Under the pieces are notes generated by a model, which saw only the letters and a list, made by a program, of their open reading frames with translations, ran no database searches and was not told where the DNA came from. A program made the translations under genes and the position numbers. Shown here one piece after another: positions 48,824-52,637 of a stretch of 52,637 nucleotides of DNA. How positions within the stretch are numbered: the first letter of the stretch is position 1; each line of letters starts with the position of its first letter. The stretch lies in the NCBI GenBank assembly GCA_049282265.1, contig JBAPTR010000320.1, positions 1-52,637 on the forward strand, given 5' to 3'. The stretch comes from CAYUCJ01 sp049282265 (lineage in GTDB: Bacteria; Desulfobacterota; DSM-4660; Desulfatiglandales; Desulfatiglandaceae).

Positions 48824-49162
48824 ATGAAGAAGATCGAAGCCATTATCAAGCCTTTTAAGCTCGATGAAGTGAAGGAGGCCCTCATGGGCCTTGGTATCCA
48901 GGGTATGACGGTCAGCGAGGTGAAAGGGTTTGGACGCCAGCGAGGTCACAAGGAGGTCTACCGCGGAGCGGAATACCAGATAGATTTCGTCCCAAAGGTA
49001 AAAATTGAAATAGTCATTGATTCTTCCGTCTTGAACGAGGCCCTGAAATCGATTGAGGGAAATGCCAAGACCGGCAGTATAGGCGATGGTAAAATATTTG
49101 TATCATCCGTTGAACAGGCCATTCGCATCAGGACCGGAGAGAGCGGCAAGGATGCCCTATAA
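48824..49162 (+). CDS. glnK: nitrogen regulatory protein P-II
   Basis: 112 residues, the usual P-II length. The start MKKIEAIIKPFKLDEVKEAL and the T loop with Tyr51 (EVYRGAEYQIDFVPK) are standard; Tyr51 can be uridylylated. The B loop TGSIGDGKIFV binds ATP and 2-oxoglutarate. GGGAGG lies upstream of the ATG. It sits 17 bases before amtB; in such pairs P-II closes the channel when nitrogen is plentiful. Confidence 0.96.
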   Translation: MKKIEAIIKPFKLDEVKEALMGLGIQGMTVSEVKGFGRQRGHKEVYRGAEYQIDFVPKVKIEIVIDSSVLNEALKSIEGNAKTGSIGDGKIFVSSVEQAIRIRTGESGKDAL

Positions 49163-49179
49163 GGAGGAGGTAATTCGCT

Positions 49180-50571
49180 ATGCTTAATTTGATTAAGAAA
49201 AGGAGATGGTTGTTTTTTCCGACCACTTTTATCATGCTCGGCTTTGTCTTAAACGCATATGCCGGAGATCCGACAGGTGCGGCCACCCTGAAAGCTGATC
49301 CCGGTTCGCCTGTGGACTATGTCTGGCTTCTGATATGTGCATTCCTGGTGTTTTTCATGCAACCGGGATTTGCCTTGGTTGAGGCAGGGTTTTGTAGAGC
49401 AAAAAACGCCATTAACCTGATGATGAAAAATCTGATGGATTTTGTCGTGGGCAGTCTGGTGTTTTTTGCCTTTGGTTATGCCCTCATGATGGGTAAGGAT
49501 TGGCATACCCTCATAGGCATCAGTGGATGGTTTTTACACGGAGATGCCTATGACGTGCACACCTATTTGATCTGGATGTTCCAGGTGGTATTCGCCGCCA
49601 CCGCCGCCACCATTGTTTCCGGGGCGGTAGCCGAAAGGATCAAATTTTCCGTCTACCTGTTCTACAGCGCCATTGTGTCCGCGATCGTTTACCCGATCTA
49701 CGGTCATTGGGTATGGGGTGGCGGCTGGCTGTCCAAGCTTCCATTCGGCGTAGGGGCCATTGATTTTGCCGGAAGCGGCATTGTTCATGCCATGGGAGGG
49801 TTTATTGGATTGGCCGGGGCCATGGCCCTTGGCCCGAGGATTGGCAAGTATGACGATCAGGGCAGGGTAAAGCCAATCCTGGGGCACAATATGCCCATGG
49901 CCGCACTGGGTGTGTTCATCCTCTGGTTCGGGTGGTTCGGATTCAATCCCGGATCAACCCTGTCGGCCCATGAACTGCGAATATCTGTAATTGCGGTCAA
50001 TACGAACCTTGCTGCAGCAGCAGGAGCATTGGCTGCCTTGATCTTCATGAAACTGAAGGTGGGCAACTGGGACCTTGGAATGACCTTGAATGGCGCCTTG
50101 GCCGGGCTTGTGGCCATTACGGCCCCCTGTGCATGGGTGGAGGCCTGGGCTGCCGTGGTCATCGGCCTTGTTGCAGGCGTCCTGGTCTGTTTGGGCGTCC
50201 AATCATTGGACAAACTCCATATTGACGACCCCGTTGGGGCCGTTTCGGTTCATGGCATAAACGGAATATGGGGCCTGGTCAGCGTCGGGTTGTTTGCTGA
50301 CGGAACCTATGGCAACTATACCACCAAGGCCCCCTATGTTAAGGGACTCTTCTATGGGGGTGGTGTGGACCAGTTGATTGCACAATTAATTTCAGCAGGT
50401 GTGTGTATCGCGTGGGCCTTCATAATGGGGTGGATTACCTTCCGCATTGCAAAGGCAATATTCGGCGGTATCCGGGTGTCCGCTGAAGAGGAAGCTGAAG
50501 GTCTGGATTATGGGGAACACGGCGGGAATGCCTATCCCGATTTTCAGGTTTCATCCTACATACAGCATTGA
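49180..50571 (+). CDS. amtB: ammonium transporter AmtB
   Basis: 463 residues. A signal-like N-terminus (ending NAYAGDPT) is followed by about 11 membrane helices. Amt marks: FFMQPGFALVEAGFCRAKNA, the GxxxHAMGG-type stretch SGIVHAMGGFIGLAGAM with the first channel His, and VHGINGIWGLVSVGLFADGTYGN with the second. AAGGAGGAGG precedes the ATG. It conducts ammonium into the cell as a trimer and is cotranscribed with glnK from the sigma-54 promoter. The C-terminal cytoplasmic tail, which P-II contacts, is present. Confidence 0.97.
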   Translation: MLNLIKKRRWLFFPTTFIMLGFVLNAYAGDPTGAATLKADPGSPVDYVWLLICAFLVFFMQPGFALVEAGFCRAKNAINLMMKNLMDFVVGSLVFFAFGYALMMGKDWHTLIGISGWFLHGDAYDVHTYLIWMFQVVFAATAATIVSGAVAERIKFSVYLFYSAIVSAIVYPIYGHWVWGGGWLSKLPFGVGAIDFAGSGIVHAMGGFIGLAGAMALGPRIGKYDDQGRVKPILGHNMPMAALGVFILWFGWFGFNPGSTLSAHELRISVIAVNTNLAAAAGALAALIFMKLKVGNWDLGMTLNGALAGLVAITAPCAWVEAWAAVVIGLVAGVLVCLGVQSLDKLHIDDPVGAVSVHGINGIWGLVSVGLFADGTYGNYTTKAPYVKGLFYGGGVDQLIAQLISAGVCIAWAFIMGWITFRIAKAIFGGIRVSAEEEAEGLDYGEHGGNAYPDFQVSSYIQH

Positions 50572-50589
50572 TTCGGCACCGGGAGAAGT

Positions 50590-50628
50590 CCGAGCTGGAA
50601 ATCTGCTCATAGAAGATTTCCAGCTCGG
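50590..50628 (+). terminator. terminator of glnK-amtB
   Basis: Perfect 15-bp stem CCGAGCTGGAAATCT/AGATTTCCAGCTCGG with a nine-base loop, starting 19 bases after the amtB stop. Only a weak T-run follows (CTTATA). It overlaps the 3' end of the convergent radical SAM remnant. Confidence 0.7.
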
Positions 50629-50942
50629 CTTATACCTCCTGGAAAGAGAAGGTCATCATCCGGTGCGATAACTTCTTCCTTAATCGCCGTGCACGCAAGA
50701 TCGGTAGAAGGATAGATTCGTATGCCCATGGTAATTTTCATAGCCTCCAGGTCCAGTAAATCCGAAAAGGCGAGGCTTTCTTCAACCGTCTTTCTATTTT
50801 CTCCTGGACCGCCCAGCAAAAAAAATCCCATCTGCCGAATGCCGTAACTCTTGAGGTTTTCTGAAATCCTGCGCACTTCTTCCGTCAGTTGAAAGAATGC
50901 CTCGAGTTTTTCGCAAGCATACGTGCAGCATGCCGCACAAAT
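50607..50942 (-). pseudogene. radical SAM enzyme remnant (B12-binding type), C-terminal part
   Basis: 111 open codons after an in-frame TGA at 50943-50945. The readable part, SYGIRQMGFFLLGGPGENRK then TVEESLAFSDLLDLEAMKI and GIRIYPSTDLACTAIKEEV, is the core of a B12-binding-domain radical SAM protein (PGET-like and GIRIYP motifs). The N-terminal B12 domain and the CxxxCxxC cluster are missing. The natural C-terminus is cut too: the frame runs into the amtB terminator stem. The GTG at 50876 is unlikely to make a working protein. Confidence 0.75.
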
Positions 50943-51082
50943 TCAATTATAGTGACAAATTAAGAAAAAATCAGTATCCTTAACTCATTGAAAGTGAGCG
51001 AGTAGTCGGTTAGGGCCATCACTGCCGGAAACCAGACTGACGTGATTGCATTGATGCTACCAAAAGGATAAAGGAGGGACAC

Positions 51083-52637
51083 ATGTTAACATTCCGATTT
51101 ATCAAATATTTTTGCATGGTTGTGGCATTGACGGCATTTGGACTGGAATTCGACCCAGGATTGATTGGCGATACCGTGGAAGCAGCTCCGGTGCCGGCGG
51201 AAGATGTTCAAGTGCTTACCTCGGGTCCCATACATGAGGCATTTGCTGAGGCTGTGGAATTGGATCCTGAGCCGGGAATCGTGGCGCCCAAGGCTCCGCC
51301 GGCCCTCATCGAGGAGATCCCGCCCGAGCAGAAGCCTGAAGGAGACGTTCAGTGGATTCCCGGTTACTGGGCCTGGGATGATGAAAGGAACGGATATATC
51401 TGGGTGAGCGGGATCTGGCGAGTACCACCGCCGGATCGGCAATGGGTACCCGGTTATTGGAACCACGTAACACAGGGATATCAGTGGACTTCCGGCTATT
51501 GGGCCAGTGTAAGGCAGGCAGCTACGGAATACCTGCCCGAGCCGCCTGAATCGGTAGAAGTCGGACCCAGCAGTAATGCCCCTTCGCCCGATTACATCTG
51601 GATGCCCGGTTGCTGGCTATGGCAATATGGACGCTATGCCTGGCGGCCCGGCTATTGGGCCGCCGTTCACCCGGACTGGACCTGGGTGCCTTCCCACTAT
51701 AACTGGACGCCGCGTGGATATATATTTGTGAGTGGGTACTGGGACTACACCGTCATCCATCGGGGATTCTTGTTCGCGCCGGTTTTTTTCCCGCGGGCGC
51801 ACCTTGGGTTGACCTTTTCGTTCTCACCCGGTTTTATGATCGATCTGGACATCTTTGATGACGCCCTGTTTCTGCGACCACGGTATGGCCATTATTATTA
51901 TGGGGATTATTACGCCGCCAAGTATTACAGAAGAGGGATCTATCCCTTGTTTTCGCTGCATGCAAGAAGGGTTGTCTATGATCCCATCTATGCCCATCAA
52001 CGCTGGAATCATAGGAACGATCACAAGTGGGAGAACCGTTTGCAGACAAGATTTCGTGAACGTCGAGAAAACAAAGGGTTACGACCGCCCCGGAGCTTTA
52101 ATCAGCGCACAGGGCCTGCCAAGGTAGGCAGATCGTCAGGACCCGCACGGCTCGATTTTATCATGCCGCTCAACCGTGCCGGGAAAAGCAAGGCCCGTGC
52201 CTACCGCTTCCAGCCACTGAGCGAAAAAGAGCGAAGGGGATTCTCTCAACGGGAGAAGGAGGTTCGCACATATCAAAAGGAACGTCAGAGTCGAGAGACC
52301 CAACGGCGGAATGTGCTGGAGGGAAAGGCTTCAAGAAAACCGGCGCGGAACAAAGAAAAATTTTCCAGATCCCCGATTATGGACAGGTCAAACACGAAAG
52401 CGGGTCGAAAAAAAGCTCCGCCCGCTCGGTACAAGGCGCCGAAACCGAATCCGAATGTTGAGCCCCTGCAAAGAGAACCTAATTTGTCCCGCTCGAGGGA
52501 CAAATCCCGGAAGTCGGAAGATAGAAGGCAGAAGGCCGTGGTCAGGGGACATGATTCAAAGGACAAGGTCAAGAAATCAGGGAACAGAGGAGGACTGTCG
52601 GAGGACCGCATGCAGAAGTCTAATGACAGGCAACAGA
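51083..52637 (+). CDS. secreted WxPGYW-repeat (YXWGXW) protein, runs off the window
   Basis: More than 518 residues from ATG 51083 with AAGGAGGG five bases upstream; open to the window end. A signal peptide ends near VEAAP (residue 35). Residues 90-222 hold about eight WxxGYW units (WIPGYW 91, WVSGIW 107, WVPGYW 121, WTSGYW 135, WMPGCW 173, WRPGYW 187, FVSGYW 215), the YXWGXW/BcpO-type repeat. A Tyr/Phe-rich stretch (230-300) follows, then from about 300 a very basic, Arg/Lys/Gln-rich low-complexity region. Probably an envelope protein; function unknown. Other open frames on the minus strand here are shadows. Confidence 0.88.
   Translation, partial: MLTFRFIKYFCMVVALTAFGLEFDPGLIGDTVEAAPVPAEDVQVLTSGPIHEAFAEAVELDPEPGIVAPKAPPALIEEIPPEQKPEGDVQWIPGYWAWDDERNGYIWVSGIWRVPPPDRQWVPGYWNHVTQGYQWTSGYWASVRQAATEYLPEPPESVEVGPSSNAPSPDYIWMPGCWLWQYGRYAWRPGYWAAVHPDWTWVPSHYNWTPRGYIFVSGYWDYTVIHRGFLFAPVFFPRAHLGLTFSFSPGFMIDLDIFDDALFLRPRYGHYYYGDYYAAKYYRRGIYPLFSLHARRVVYDPIYAHQRWNHRNDHKWENRLQTRFRERRENKGLRPPRSFNQRTGPAKVGRSSGPARLDFIMPLNRAGKSKARAYRFQPLSEKERRGFSQREKEVRTYQKERQSRETQRRNVLEGKASRKPARNKEKFSRSPIMDRSNTKAGRKKAPPARYKAPKPNPNVEPLQREPNLSRSRDKSRKSEDRRQKAVVRGHDSKDKVKKSGNRGGLSEDRMQKSNDRQQ

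Noticed and set aside
1..52637. CRISPR arrays, insertion sequences with transposase, prophage genes
   Set aside because: No regularly spaced repeats, transposase, integrase or phage structural genes were seen.

Overview
The window looks like chromosomal DNA of a Gram-negative deltaproteobacterium (Desulfobacterota-like). This is inferred from gene content and order (yqeY-dnaG-rpoD, rplU-rpmA-obgE-proB-proA-nadD-rsfS, queA-tgt-yajC-secD-secF, a short single-domain ArgA, TatBC, SPOR and LpoA-like envelope proteins), not from a marker gene. Most of it is dense housekeeping DNA; about 41-51 kb is looser, with remnants, repeats and AT-rich spacers.

Layout. 1-1.2 kb: rpsF-rpsR-DUF2232 (minus) with its own promoter and a structured leader. 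1.4-2.2 kb: suhB-type phosphatase (plus). 2.2-11.9 kb: a long minus-strand block hisB, lipoprotein, hisA, yqeY, dnaG, rpoD, tRNA(CAT), Nif3-like, zinc-ribbon protein, rnpB, yggT, yggU. 12.3-12.7 kb: tRNA-Ala(CGC) and tRNA-Arg(CCT). 12.8-19.4 kb: a plus-strand run from rplU to an M48 protease. 19.4-28.4 kb: a minus-strand run DUF2065, queA, tgt, yajC, secD, secF, TPR protein, mutT, cupin. 28.6-32.8 kb: argS, SPOR, argA, tatB, tatC (plus). 32.8-38.6 kb: purC, grpE-dnaK, LpoA-like (minus). 38.8-41.6 kb: a small conserved protein, a lytic transglycosylase, tRNA-Lys, tRNA-Glu, a broken second tRNA-Glu, and trmO. 42-48 kb: FAD oxidoreductase, an unknown two-part protein, a KamA-type radical SAM enzyme and a SLOG-like protein. 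48.7-50.6 kb: glnK-amtB behind a sigma-54 promoter. 50.6-52.6 kb: a radical SAM remnant, then a WxPGYW-repeat secreted protein running off the window.

The best candidate for something undescribed is a dispersed palindromic element. Three full copies (cores 12023-12197, 26863-27036, 41775-41949) and one internally deleted copy (41600-41741) have 25-bp outer and 21-bp inner inverted arms. All lie in the same orientation between minus-strand genes, one of them inside the queA-tgt operon. Next most interesting is the tRNA-Glu tandem duplication: the second copy has lost its 5' acceptor strand, and its antisense encodes the C-terminal tail of trmO.

Together the genes cover translation (S6, S18, L21, L27, Obg, RsfS, ArgS, tRNAs, Q34 synthesis by QueA/Tgt), replication and transcription initiation (DnaG, RpoD), export (SecDF-YajC, TatBC), amino-acid synthesis (His, Pro, Arg), protein folding (GrpE-DnaK) and nitrogen sensing (GlnK-AmtB).
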